This document shows positions 13,201 through 25,684 of a stretch of 64,000 bases of DNA, piece after piece. Position numbers and translations under genes: made by a program. This DNA comes from Echeneis naucrates (Eukaryota; Chordata; Actinopteri; Carangiformes; Echeneidae). The notes beneath the pieces were generated by a model. That model ran no database searches, was not told where the DNA came from, and worked only from the letters and a program-made list of their open reading frames with translations. Location: the NCBI RefSeq assembly GCF_900963305.1, contig NC_042518.1, forward strand, positions 7,047,548 to 7,111,547. The letters run 5' to 3'. How positions within the stretch are numbered: the stretch's first letter is position 1; every line of letters begins with the position of its first letter.

Positions 13201-16200
13201 CAATTTATTTGAATTATTATTCAATATTATTATTATTATTTTGACCACCCCTCCCCACAAAAAAACAAACAAACAAGGAATTCATAAATAACTATTATAA
13301 AGATCTGTTTAAAGAATTTCTTGCCTTGGCTTCAGTACCGGCCACCAGGTCTTTGAGCTCCACGATTTTGTCATTGATGGAGGAACGGTAGCGCTTCTCG
13401 ATGGCGTTGTGGGCAGTTCGCTTCTCCCCCTTGTGGGGCTGGCCAACTGGCTTACCACTGATGGCGATGCGGTTGATTGGCAGTTTTTCTGTGTCCACCA
13501 TGACTGGAACAGTGGTCAGAATGGTGCCACTGCCCATAAACGCCTGGAGAGGGAAACATTAATCACATTCTTAACATATTTTGTGGAAATTAAGATTAAG
13601 TATTAACAACATCTGAACACTGTTCCTTTCATTTATTCTCAGCTTTATTTCTTAAAAATTACTCTCATGGCAATTCTCTCTTACACGTTAATTAGCAGCA
13701 ACCACAGTATTGGATCATAGTTGAGATGTTGGCACTCCCTACTACACACTGCTTTAAATTGCACTGATGTAAAAAGGGAGGAAAAATGCTTTAATCTGAC
13801 ACTTGAAGCCATTTAAGCTTACTAATCCGATGGCTTCAACAAAATGTGCTGTGTGATCTCAGCATTGAGTTGCACATACCTGCAGTGAAGTGCTCTGTAC
13901 TGGGGTGGTGGTGGTCGCCAGGGAGGTGGGAGAGGCCACAGTGGTGACAATGCAGGGGTCATGCTTCAGAGTGGTCAACAGCAGTGACTCAGCCTTGATG
14001 AACTGGGGCTGCAGCAATACCTGAGACACACACGGAAATACATACAGTTCTGCTTTTATTTCCCCGATACACAATCATGGGCTTTGTTTATGCAAATCCA
14101 TTCAAGCTCATTCACACACTAACACACACACACACTCTTACGGGAACTTGCTGTACGTGGGGTGCGATGGTTTGAGCAGGCGGGCTAGTTGATGTGGTGA
14201 GCAGAGAAGAGGTGGTGGTCAGCCCTTGGAGCTGAGACTGGATGGACACTGGCTGAACACTCTGAGGTGAGGATGATAGAGTCGTGGCAGGTTGGCTCAC
14301 ACTTCCTGGGCTGCTAGCTGGAAAATATTTATGCAACAGAGATTTATTTGTTTTTTTGCAACGGTTAATACAACATGAAAGAAATGTTCACAACAACTGT
14401 AATTATCTTTTCCAATTGCACAATAATATTCAATTGATTTAACAAACAAGGTAAATAGCAAATTTTCCAGAGCATAAAGTAATTGCCAAATATTGCCACC
14501 TATTTTTTTGTAACGAGTCAGGGTAAAATTGGCTTCGGCTTTCTTAAAAATTCTAGACCAGCCAACTACACAGTGCATGTCTCTGGCATCAGCAATGAGG
14601 TTTAAAAAGCACCATTCAATGGGTCTAGTATTCTTTTAATGGGGTAATGTACAATTTGTGAAACATTTTTGTGATCTTTTAATTTTATTAATTTGTACCA
14701 AGTCTGATTTGGTATGAAAACAAAAACACAAATAGTACTGGCCAGTGAATGTAAAAAATAAATAAATAAAATAAAATAAAAAAACAACTACTTTCATTGA
14801 TTAAGAAAAATACTGGTTACTGTCACAAATCACATGCGTTTATGGGTTTGTGGGTCAATAAGTTAACTGCAATATCAATAAAATGTGACTCACAAAAGCA
14901 AGATTAAGTGAGTCATATTGTATTTATCAGCTCCAACTGGGCTTCACCTCTCTGTACCAAGGTCAGGGAATTTCCTTGTGGATCAATGGAAATGTATTGC
15001 TTATATGAAATTTAGGCTTTCACTCATTTCCCTGAACTAAAACAAATGGAAATATTCAGGTGTCACAAATTTGAACATATTGTACACTACATACAGTTTA
15101 CACACTACAATGGGTTCACAATTCAGTAGGGTCAACAGAAACATAAAGGAGACTGATTCAATGACAAGTAGAGCCAAGACACGTGTCACAGCATAGCAAA
15201 CTTATGACAAAAGACTAAAATATCAAAATACATTTTAAAGGCTTTTACCCCTAAAAGATTCTTTAATTTTCTGTTAATTCCCATTCACCAGCTACTTTGG
15301 ATACTAGAAGCAATACAAATGATAAAGAATCCTTACCTGTGTGACTGTTCTGGCTGCTGTAGTTGGTCCGACCTTGTGGGGACTGAGCTTGGACCTGGAC
15401 TTGGACCTGTGGTATGGCCTGGGGCTGAAGTGGAGGCTGAAGTGTAGGTGAAGTGAAAAGAGCCTGGGGTGTGGAGCTGAATGCTGGACTTGGTCCTGGT
15501 GAGCCATGAGGTGAAGCTGCCTGCACTGGGACAGACGGGCTGAGAATGGGTTGGGGATGTTCCAATTGGGGCTGCTTGAGAGTCTGAGCCTGCTGCGGGG
15601 AGGCTGGTTGCTGCTGCCGCGGGGTAGTGTTAGATACCTGGGCTAGAGGGGCTTGCTGAAAAGTTGGAGGCTGAAATGCCTTGTCTGGGGAGGAGGAACT
15701 ACGGGTGATAGGAGGGCCCAATAGGGCATCAAGGTGGGGGCTACTGCTAAGGATGGAAGAAGAAGATGAAGATGGAGGTGTGGTAGTGGAAGCTGGAGGG
15801 GCAGCTGAAGCATTGGATTGGGTCAAAGCAGAAAGTTCTGTGGTGGGTGGGGGCCCTGTGTATGGAGCGTTATCAAAGAGTCCTCCAAACTCCATGTCCT
15901 GGTTGTTGATGAGCTGCAGCATATCTGATGAGGAAGAAGAAAACAAAAAACAAAACACACAATCACTGTTATTGGCCAACTAGAAAAGAAAAACCTTTCC
16001 CTAGGATGTGATCAGGATGTGCAGACACACACTGCAAACAATATGGGACAAAAATGCTGCCCTTTGCCGATTGCTAATGATGGGACATCAATCTTAGATT
16101 AAAAAAAAAAAAAAAAAAAAGGGGGGGGGGGGTAAAATTAAAAAATTTGCATTGAATATTGTTGAGCTTTCCTTTTTCCCCACAAAAATCTCTCACCAAA

Positions 16201-17893
16201 AATGATTGAGGCAATTACACCTAAAAATAAATACAATTTGTGTGTTCATTTTTCCCACTCAAAGAAAATGTCATGAATGATCCAAGATTAAGTGACTTGA
16301 ACTGAAAAAGTCTGAATGGACATATTCACAGTGCATGTTGGCAAACAGCAGAAATGCAATATTAAACTATGGAAATCACCCTTTGTGCAGTTAGGCTATT
16401 TATAGGACACCTGCAGCTGTAGGAAAAAGTATGTTATAAAGATACAACAGTAACCAGATTATGATTTTGCAATTACAGACTGATGAGAGCCCATTAGGAT
16501 GTCATGACTAGAATATGTCTACAATATGTGAAAAATGTTAGATTTTTTTTTTTTTTTTTCTAACACTAATTTCTACAATTTTATTTAAAACTAATGAGAA
16601 ATTGAGACCTTATTCTTGTGGGAAAGTCTGCAAAATGAAAAAACAAAAACAAAAACAAAAACAAAAAACAATCTTTGATTTTAACTTGACCGAGCTAATC
16701 CTAAATAAGTACATGAATATCTATATGATTCATTTTTAATAAAGCTGTCACTCTGGGCCTATGTTGTGTGTACAGTGAGGAGCAGCAGGCTGGATTTGTA
16801 AACCAGTGTTTTTGTATGAGGTGATCGCTCTTGACCAATCACAGCGCGTCTCAGAGACTTGCCATGCCGATCAGCCCAAGACAGGAAAGAGAGGCAGCGC
16901 TGTCTGTGGCCGGCCGAGGTTACCATCGAGCAGCAGCACGGAGGGTTACTGTCGGTCAAACACCGGAGGCTGCTGGGCCTCGGGATGTGTACTATCTGAT
17001 ACTGTTTACACAGCGCTGCTTATCTCAGCTTTATGTCGGCCATCCTCCTAAATCCATATCGACCATTGCAGATTGTGGGACAAGACGCCACAGATGTGTG
17101 TCGTATTAACTTCTTTTCACTTTATTCAAAATAGTCCATCAGCTGCAAGCATTCAGCAAAAAAAAAAAAAAATCCTTTAAGAGGGGATGATCGATCGCGT
17201 TGTTATATATGATATGATTTTATATTGTGACTAATAAAATACCATTGTGTTATCTATTCTTTTCGAGGGGGTAAACACGTTCGTGTGCTCGGTCAACTGA
17301 GGCAAAGTGAACCCAGCAAAGAAGAATGAACGACAGTAACCCCGGGCCGTGGAGCAAGATGGGGGCGGGGCGCCATAACCACCATTTAGTAACACGCTAG
17401 CTTTACCAATTAGCCTGTTAAAGTCACTCTAATAACCGGCTAGACTTACCATTTGAATAAAATATTAAAGTGCGTGATGATAATGAGAGAAAGAACAAAA
17501 TTGGCCTCTAATAAAACCACCACAAGCATCCGAAGTACACTAGCTAGCTACATGGTTACTGTAAGCTAATGATGGCTGATGGAAAGGACCATCAACTAAA
17601 AACGGGATATTTGCCACAGCTCCTGCTATTTTATTTTTTTTTATTTTACTGTAAATCGGTTGAATATTAAATGAAGGTGAAACAGATCAGACTGAAACGT
17701 GTAAACAGACATGCAGCAACAAACTGCTCTTTAGAAAACGGGGAAGCTTTCCTGGGTCAGCTTCCAGCCTCCACGGTGTTTTCTCACCATCAATGTCGCT
17801 CAGCAGGGCCGTGTCAATATCGCTGGGGTCGTTCAGCGACAGCGTCGGATCCAGATTATCCAACGAGGGATCGTCAAACGGGAGGCTGTTCAT
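6027..17893 (-). CDS. srebf1: Sterol regulatory element-binding transcription factor 1 (SREBP-1), complete, 19 coding exons, 1189 aa
   Basis: Membrane-bound bHLH-zip activator of fatty-acid and sterol synthesis, released from the ER/Golgi by proteolysis. Exons (descending): 17893-17788, 15924-15337, 14317-14142, 14020-13880, 13543-13325, 13124-13010, 12751-12594, 12411-12195, 12085-11901, 11784-11523, 11298-11132, 10878-10710, 10588-10480, 10192-10083, 9182-9050, 8907-8742, 7871-7656, 7022-6911, 6247-6027. All phases agree. The start [15 protein letters not shown] with [12 protein letters not shown] is the acidic 1a-type activation domain. Exon 2 opens [10 protein letters not shown] and is rich in Pro, Ser and Gln. 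The basic region ([15 protein letters not shown], about residues 378-392) has the family-specific Tyr 389. TM1 is about 525-545, preceded by DRSR (S2P context). A luminal RSVL at 565-568 fits the S1P RxxL site. TM2 is about 584-606. The SCAP-binding C-terminal domain follows and ends in GTTVTNS. Human SREBP-1a is 1147 aa. Intron 5 has a GC donor. Confidence 0.96.
7206..7254. repeat. (TG)n microsatellite, about 24 units
   Basis: A pure TG run in srebf1 intron 17, between exons 17 and 18. On the transcribed strand it reads (CA)n. Confidence 0.95.
8319..8393 (-). ncRNA. mir33: miR-33 precursor hairpin in srebf1 intron 16
   Basis: The minus strand at 8386-8366 reads the full miR-33-5p sequence, starting GTGCATTGTAGTTGC. 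I matched it against the known 21-nt mature form; it is the miR-33a type, not the primate miR-33b variant. A short loop follows, then a 3p arm beginning TGCAATGTACCTGCAG, so the arms pair. The flanks AGCTGT and ACAGAGCT extend the stem. The hairpin lies on the sense strand of the intron between exons 16 and 17, the intron class that hosts MIR33B in human SREBF1. It should be co-transcribed with srebf1. In vertebrates miR-33 represses abca1 and fatty-acid oxidation genes, which complements the host factor. Confidence 0.96.
16101..16132. repeat. A20-G12 composite homopolymer
   Basis: Twenty A are followed directly by twelve G in srebf1 intron 1. On the srebf1 sense strand this is C12-T20. Such runs are prone to slippage and to assembly error. 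Confidence 0.9.
16816..16958 (-). promoter_or_regulatory. Candidate internal (SREBP-1c type) promoter: DR4 LXRE, NF-Y box, SRE-like site
   Basis: At 16943-16958 the plus strand reads GGGTTACTGTCGGTCA, a direct repeat with 4-bp spacing. It differs by one base from the LXR element I recall in the mammalian Srebf1c promoter, and lies in the same orientation relative to the gene. On the gene's sense strand there follow an inverted CCAAT (ATTGG, 16839-16835) and ATCACCTCAT (16825-16816). The last matches 8 of 10 bases of the classical SRE ATCACCCCAC, with 9 bp between it and the CCAAT box. The order LXRE, NF-Y, SRE is that of the mammalian 1c promoter. The location between exon 1 and common exon 2 also fits. 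A weaker half-site AGGTTA lies at 16917-16922. I could not find a convincing 1c coding exon. If a 1c transcript exists, translation could begin at the ATG two bases into exon 2. Confidence 0.6.
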
Positions 17894-18330
17894 CTTGACT
17901 CCGGAGTCGGTCTTTCCCGTGTGGTGTATGACAGGCAGTCGAGTCGCTCGGAGGGGGCAAAAAAAAAAAAGACACTTCTCTCGTCCCTACATCTGAAAAG
18001 CGCTGGGTGCCCGGTGTATCTGAGAGACACGCAGAAAGGGATGCAATTTTATTTTATTTTTTTTAAATAACCGATCTGCCCAACTAACTACTTACTCCTA
18101 CCGCCATAACCGCATAGCGAAACTTGTCAAACCAAGCCAAACACTGAGGCTCATTCACTAATCACCAACGTGAACACGGCGACGGCGGCCGAGCGGACCC
18201 ACCCACCGAGCGGTGATTGACAGGCGTGTCAGCCAATGGCAGCCTTCGAACTGGATTTCCCACGTCTCAGTTTCTCTGGGTTGTTTTGATTGTTTGACGG
18301 AAGAGTTGACAGCATGTGGAGCGTGTCACC
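17894..18330 (-). promoter_or_regulatory. srebf1 5'UTR and GC-rich proximal promoter of the 1a-type first exon
   Basis: Sequence just upstream of the start codon is GC- and CpG-rich around 18170-18260 (for example ACGGCGACGGCGGCCGAG). A CCAAT box on the plus strand at about 18234-18238 reads as ATTGG in the gene direction. No TATA box is obvious next to it, as expected for a constitutive 1a-type promoter. The exact TSS cannot be set. Confidence 0.45.
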
Positions 18331-18602
18331 GGGATTTTTCCACGACGGTGTAAAACGACATATGATAATAAATGTAAAAAACAAATTGGTATTGGAGATC
18401 TAGGGCACCTATGTAGAGCCTAGTGAAAATGACTCTAAACTGGATTTATCTAAAGAACACAAACATGTTTTATAGGACTTTAACAATGTTATCTGTCTCA
18501 ATCCCGAACGTCTATATTCATGTCAACCATTTGCTTTACCAAACTATGTTTCTCTTTTTCTTTTTATCGAAGGAAACAGCGTGGATGTGTTTATTGTGGG
18601 CT

Positions 18603-18745
18603 TGCCCCCGCCAGCCAATCAGAGCCGCCCAGGCGTGGACATGTGATAGTAAGGTTTGTGTGACTCGAAGCTGTGGCCCCTCCTGTAGAACCAGAGAAAT
18701 CGTCCAATGGGAAGCTCAGGAACCGAGTGGGGTGATCTGACGTCA
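18603..18745 (-). promoter_or_regulatory. SRE / NF-Y / E-box / CRE cluster upstream of srebf1
   Basis: Reading in the srebf1 direction: palindromic CRE TGACGTCA (18745-18738); exact SRE-1 decamer ATCACCCCAC (18736-18727); ATTGG NF-Y box (18708-18704), 18 bp on; E-box CACATG (18645-18640); GGGCGG GC box (near 18628); second ATTGG (18619-18615); and GGCGGGGGC (near 18605). A TATAAAA-like string lies on the same strand near 18470. SRE with NF-Y and CRE or Sp1 sites is the usual layout of SREBP-responsive promoters. The cluster is about 0.7-0.85 kb upstream of the srebf1 start codon and suggests autoregulation. Its TSS is not known from sequence. Confidence 0.55.
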
Positions 18746-21700
18746 CAACTCTAGGTTTAGTGATTACATCATGTGCTTCTCTCCTCAAAGTGTGGCGGTG
18801 GATACAGGGATGTTGGTGAGGAAAGAGGAAAATAATAATAATGCTTTGTTGAAATGTCTGCTGAGTGAATCCAGCCCAACCATTTACATAAAATAAACTC
18901 ATTTCCTGTGTACAGATACATTGAATTTACCTCAGAAAAATCTGTTATTTTGCATAAACAGGAAACTTAAATTACTATCTGTAAAACGGGTAACTGAAAC
19001 CTTTCTAAATGAACCTATAATGTGTGCAGACGACAGGGTGAACAAAGAAAGAGCCCTACAAAGGCATGACAGGGAAATAGGTCAGTGACCTTGAGTGACA
19101 CTGCAAAGTTGTACTACCCTATTGTAAAAAAAAAAAAATCCTGTCAACGTTCCTGCTATTGTTGGTGATGGGGAGTGTTTTTATTAAAGTACCTGTATAA
19201 TTCACTGACTTGCTTGTTTTTAGAAACCTGCTAGTGGTGCTAGAAAGATGTGTAAAACTGGAACATACATAAAAACAGCGTGAGGAGAATTTGTTTACAT
19301 TGTGCATGCACAAAGCTGTTGGAGCGTCGTGCTCCGAAAGCCCATTATCCATAAAGAGGGAGGGGGCGAGGGGCTCATGTGATGAGTGGCCGGCGCACTG
19401 CAAGATTGAGCCCCGGTTGCATCAGCACCTTGCATGATGGAAAGGTAAAACATTTTCGAACAACTGTTGAATTTCAAAGAACCACAAACAAGTTGTGAGG
19501 TAGAGGTCACACATTGCTAGTGCTTTAATGGGCATTACATACGTGCATTAGGTCAAAATAAAATAAAATAAATCTGACCATTAGTAATGGCAGCTGATGA
19601 CGTAGCCAAACAGACATGAGAGAGACATCACTGGGACACAAACCTCATTATGACCTCCGTCAAATTCACTATATGCTGTCTTTTCAGTATTAAAAGACAT
19701 TCAGTGACCACTTGAGAGGAATACATGTTGCTGTCAAGACTTAAGCTTCATAAAAGCAAGTAATACAATAAACTCCATTACAGATCCAGAGATATACACA
19801 AACACAGAAAAAGTTCCCTTTTAAAGGACGTCCTGTTACATTTTTAGTAATAGTATTTGTTTAGCCTGCATCGTTAAAGATTTTCAAAACTGATACCACA
19901 GTTGATTGTAAATTCAAGGCTATTATATCTTATCTGGTAACCACATTGAACCTGTGTAACCATACAGCATTAAAGAAGGTTAAAGCTCATTAATAATTCA
20001 TTATTCTCAACTAATAAACCTCATAAAAGAGAAAAAAAAAATCATTATGATTGACTTGTTTATTAAACATAAACAAGTCGTGAATATTTAAGTCTAGTGG
20101 AAGAACTGTAGTGAAAAAGGTGTGATTAGGTCTTTGCAAATTGCATTTCTAATGATCTGCCTCTGATTCACAAGGCTTTTGGTCTTAAGTGGATTGAATG
20201 AAAAAAAAAACAAAAAAAAAAACATTTAAAGATGTGTAAAACAAAGCAAAGCAAAAGCAACAGGGCTGGAATGAAGACAGCTTTGTTTTCTTCACCTCAA
20301 AATGTGATCGTAAGCACACTGAAAGCAAACTCCAGTCAGTTACTTTGCTGGAATCAATCACAGAAATCCTTGGCAGCTGCTCCAACAAGAGCAGATGAAT
20401 CATAGCAGAATGAACACACAAGAACAGAAATGGCTTTGACAGTGCAAATCAAGAAAGTACAATTTTGTTTGTTTGCTGCATGCTTCAGCTTGAACTACAA
20501 AAAGATGCAGTGATACAAGGATACAAATGTTTTTTTTTTTTTCTTACATGATCTATAAAAATACAATCAGGGGATCAAATGATACATAGTACTCTGCCTT
20601 CTGGATATTACTGTGAGCCAATACATTTTAACCAAATACAGAAACTAAAATTCCTGTATTTTGAGGTATATAAATAACATAATATAGAGTAAGTGAAGAT
20701 CTACCTATACGAATACATCCTTTACAGCGCATTATTGTGAGCTATAATTTATCTTATAGATGCTAGGGCCAAGTTGTGCCCATAACTTAAATGCCAAATT
20801 TTTGCAACTTTGCAATTTTTAATACTCTTTTTAAGGTTTTGCAATCATAAATTCGACAGTTCATTCATCCACCTCGCTATGAACAGGTGCTGCAATTACA
20901 CTTAGAAAATTTATGTGCAAAATGAAGTCAATCGAAAGACCATTTCCTGTCCCCTAGAAAAATAGCAACCATCTGGTAAACACAAAATACAGATTTGTTT
21001 TTGTTTCAAAGTGCACAGACATTATAGCAGGGGAAGGAAAATGTTCATGATCCCTTAATATTTATAGCAGGTGATTATAATTGTTTTTCAAAATGTAACA
21101 TTAAGTGCTAGTTGGTCATTAAAGCCTTCATAGTCTTTGGAATGGCTAAACATGTTTTCAGATGTTCAAAATTATACTCATATGAGTTAATATTTTGAAT
21201 ATTTCTATTTTCACACAACAGAAAAAAATCATTGAGAAATATTGCATGGGCATGTTCCTTCCCCTATACTGTACCATTCAGGATACATAGCATTTAATCC
21301 CTAACTAGTGCTTTTTAAAGTCTTAGTTTTGTTATTCCCTTTGGTTAAGGGAATGCTGGAATACACTCATCACAATTAGCAGTGATTTAGCTATTATACT
21401 CCCAGTTAGCAACATTTGCCCACTAACAGCTCTGTTCGCTACAGTGCTTGAGGCAAACTATGTAATAAAACTCATTGCAATTTCACACACATCAGTTTTA
21501 GAAGCATGACTTGAACTTTAACTGGAGTATTTGTAAAAAACAAACAAACAAAAAACAAATTGCATGGTCCCACCATAACCACAGCGCTATAGTACAGCAC
21601 AAACCATTAAAACAGTAAATGCATAAATTAGCCATTAGCTCAATGAAATAAAACAGAACAATATTGTCTTCATTTTATGGTTTTCATACTGACTCAATGA

Positions 21701-22068
21701 ACGGACTTGCAGTGGACTTTTCAATGAATCTTCAAGAAACATACCATATTTTTAAACCGCATCAGTCAAGTTACGTTGCCTTCCTTTGGTGGAGTGTTAC
21801 AAATGAGATGCAGGGCTACGAGTAGTACATCCCACACTAACAGATTAATACATCCATTTATAGTTTAATGTAATACAGTAGTGCGCAGTACACATGTTGG
21901 ACCTCTGTATGAGTAACACTGGCAAAACACTGGCAAGGAGTTGGCGATCACTTGCAACACTGCCAGTCAGTGCTGAAATGGAACTGGAATAACTGTTTTG
22001 TTGGGGGGTCATTTAGGGTGAAGACCTTGTGATGTACTAGAGAGACATCAAGATTCTCTGATGACAGT
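18746..22068 (-). other. tom1l2 3'UTR and tom1l2-srebf1 spacer
   Basis: AT-rich sequence without a recognisable coding exon. The two genes lie in tandem on the minus strand, so the right part should be tom1l2 3'UTR. A candidate poly(A) signal AATAAA is at 20064-20059 on the minus strand, giving a 3'UTR of about 2 kb. Open frames here are short and unrelated to known proteins. Long A/T homopolymers occur at 20200-20222 and 20530-20541. Confidence 0.5.
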
Positions 22069-25000
22069 TTACAAGGCAAAGAGGGCATCTTCTGTCCGTT
22101 CAGCTTTCTTGTGGGAGCTGCTGGGGGCTCGGACTGGGTGAGCCGGGTTAGCTCCAGTGGGAGATGGTAGGGTGTCAGCCACTTTCGCTCGCTCCTCTAG
22201 GAATTTATCAAACTCTGAAATAGATCAAATATATTTTGTGTATGTCATGTACAGATAAAGGCTCATCAGTTTATTTAAATAAATTATTGGAGGGGAGAAT
22301 ATTAGTGGAACATGTGCAATTTTTAAATTGTGATCTGAGTCTGTACCCTCACTTGTCACGCCCTCTTCAGCAGCATCCCCTTTCTATGAAGTGAGAAAAG
22401 GTCAAAAGATAGTATAAATACTTTCACAGATGTTCTTAATAATTTGAGTAACTAATAAATACTACTAAAAGATGTCACACAGTTCAAATGCCTGTAAAGT
22501 TCACACAAACAGACACATCCATACAAAGTCACTCTCGAAGGATTCCATCAATCATGCATCCTTTACACACTTCTTAGAGGTTGACACAACAAGAAGCCTT
22601 CCTGAACCCAACTCAGAGGGTACAGAAGATATGTTCATATCTGTTTAAGCCTGACCATCATTGGCAGCATTTTAGTTTATGACAGTCAGACCTCACAGTA
22701 AACTGTTATAGTCAGTAATTTGTGAAAAAACTTAAAGTGAAAAAAAGAACATAATGTTAAAGGAAACAGAACTTAAATGTATCCAGTTAGAGTAGATGGA
22801 TGGATGAAAAGTGACAGTTCTGAAAAAAAGGACAGGAGAGAAATTGAAAGGAGAGAAAAAGATATATATCAAGGTAAAGAAATCTCACCACGTCAGCACA
22901 GAGCCACTCCTCTATGTCATCCATGACAGAGGACTGCGATACAGGGATCTATGGAGCAAAGCCATGGACAAACCAAGGGGCAGCACCAAAGCCACACAAC
23001 AGAAAGACACCCAACACCACAACAAAAACAAAAATTGTTACAAAAAAACCCACACAAAATAAAAAGAACAAGAATCGCTAAAAGCTCTGTAGGGAAATGT
23101 TCAAAATAAAAGAAATCAAAAATGAGGACAAAAAGAAAATTTGCTCTGCCAGCACTCGACCCCTCTTGAAGCTGTGCTCTTACTGTCTTATCGAGTGTAA
23201 CAATCTGCTCAGCTATCTTTGATGAGAGCAGGAGTTCCCTGATTGAGCATTGTTCTCATTAGTTCTGTAGAGCTGACATGGCTTAACAGCTGCCGTCTAA
23301 TGTCACACAGCAGTGTTAATTATTCCACATCATTAGTTAATTAGCAAATTGCTGGAACGTGATTAAGAGATTGATTGGATGGGAAAAGCTGAAAGCACAG
23401 GGACCGTCGAGAGGCAGGGCAATCCCATGACAAACACTCTTTGTATGTGAAGCGCACACACAAACTGCACAGAGCACAAGCAATGCTGCATGGCGCGCAA
23501 TGCCTGTGATAATGGAAGCCATGTTAGTGTAGATAGTGTGAGTTTGTGCTTAGGTGGGTACTGTACATCAAACCATCAGGACTGCTCAGAAAGGGAAAAA
23601 AGGGAACCTTTATCATGGCTCAAGAAACTTTTAGTCCATCCCTGAGAAGGAACAATTACTTATTTGTTTATGGTTTAACAAAAAAATGTAAAAAATTATA
23701 TTGCTATCGGTCAAATTGAACTGTCTTTCTGGTATTTTTTGATTCTTATTGCGAATAGAAGTCCAGAGAGTCTTTAACTTTGACAGTGCAAAAGTGTGCA
23801 AAAAGACTAATTACCTTTAATGGATTGTGAAAAGGCAACCTGATGAACTGGTAAATAACAGACCCACACAACCTATCAAATGTGCATTATTAACAGAATA
23901 TCAAGGTTTGATTTTTTTTAAATCACAGCTAACACCATTTGTGACAGCACTAGTTCGTAAAAGTAAAGTCAGACGTATTCTTTTACTGCTGATGTAGTTA
24001 ACCAAAGTTCACTGTTACAAAGTTAACTGGAGAGAACAAAAGCCCTTTTCCTGAGGCCCTGTCATAGATATTATAGAAAAACACTGGTGGGGTTTCCTCA
24101 TGAGATCAAAGTTGATGCAGTGAAGGAGTGAATCAAAAGATAGAGCAAGGCAGTGGGGCAGTGAAACATTCACAGGAGAAAACAGAAGTTTCAGAAGACT
24201 GGAGAAAATATAGAAAAGGGCACAACAGTCATCCTGTTGCTTACCAATTTATGTTCAATCATTCGTTCGTAACAGCAATTTCATTGATATAATCTGAGCT
24301 GAAATATTACATCTAGTGTTTCATCTGTTAGTTGATCTAGTTCTGTTTAGAGTTAGACGTGCGGTTGTCATTAATAACACCTAATGTTTTATCTAAGATC
24401 CACAAATCATTGGAGAGCGGCAGACAGATACCACTACACAGCAAACCACCATTAATTCGCTTACTTTTTCAAGCTATCACTCCTTTGACATTGTTCATCA
24501 TTCTTGAAATCACTTTGCGGTGTATTACAAGTGTCTACCCTCCTCCACTGTTTTAGAGTGTGACTATTTAGAGACGGCTCTCAGTGATGGATGTTCCTGG
24601 GGATCAGTTAGACTCATCATTTCATCCATAGAGGATGTATTGGGATGGAAAGCATCAGCACTGAATAGTTTTTAGTTCCATTGTCAAAAAAATGCAGTAG
24701 CGGTAAGCAATATGAACAAAATCTTTCATCACATAATACCTTGAATATCAATTTTCTGGGATTCAAAAAACACTGCAAAGACGACAGAACCAGAGATCAA
24801 ACTCTGCCTTTCCTATTAAATGAACACCTCAAGTCAAGTCAAGGTGATTCTTGAGGATATTCAGTATTGCCTGAAAAATCAGTTTTACTTTTCATATTTG
24901 CAACACTGTGTGCATTGGCTTGATACAACCAACGAAAGAGGCTAAATAGGGACAACAGTGCAGTGGAATTAGTAGAGTTGACAAATCTAACATCTTACGG

Positions 25001-25643
25001 TCATATTGTCCAACACTACTAGAGTATAAGCTCTATACTAGGTGTAGAGGTAGATGCTCTTAAGGAGAAAAACTCTGGTGAGTTTGGTCCTCTTTGAGCA
25101 TTCCAGGACAGAGTGGTGAAATGAGGCTGAAAATGAAGTGCAGCTCATGAGGATTAAGGATGATGCGGAGGAAGGTTTAGAGCAGGGGTGATTGTGGTCA
25201 TGTGAGGGAGGGGTAGGAGGACACACTGAGGATGGAGTCCTCACCATTCCTTGGGTAATAAGCCAGCTGTCTATGGGCAGCTCCTGATCTGCTGGGTTAT
25301 CATCCCCTTTTACCCTCAGCTGAATCAACAACAGAACAACACCTTACACAAGAGAAGAAAGGTAGCAGGCCCCCACCACCGCATAGCATACAGTGCAGAG
25401 AGAGAGAGACAGAGGAGTAGTCAAATATGCAAGGGACAATTTTCATTTACAGAGAAAAAAAAAAAATTAAGAAAAGAAAAGATGGCAAAAAAAGTGTCAC
25501 TCAATAAAGATGAAAATGAGAGAAATAAAAGAAGGAAAAAAGCCTTTGAACTCCCACAAGCTGAAATACTGCAGGAGTATCAGGACTCCGATGGTATCTT
25601 AAAAAAAAAAGAAAAGTGAGTGGTATGTGGAATCACCACTTGC

Positions 25644-25684
<41 letters not shown>

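Noticed and set aside
16681-16740. Minus-strand ATG AAT CAT ATA GAT ATT CAT followed by GT as a 1c first exon of srebf1
   Set aside because: Joining to exon 2 would be out of frame and the peptide does not resemble the mammalian 1c start.
25251-25619. 122-aa plus-strand frame opposite tom1l2 exon 13
   Set aside because: It is the antisense shadow of a tom1l2 exon extended into A-rich intron sequence.
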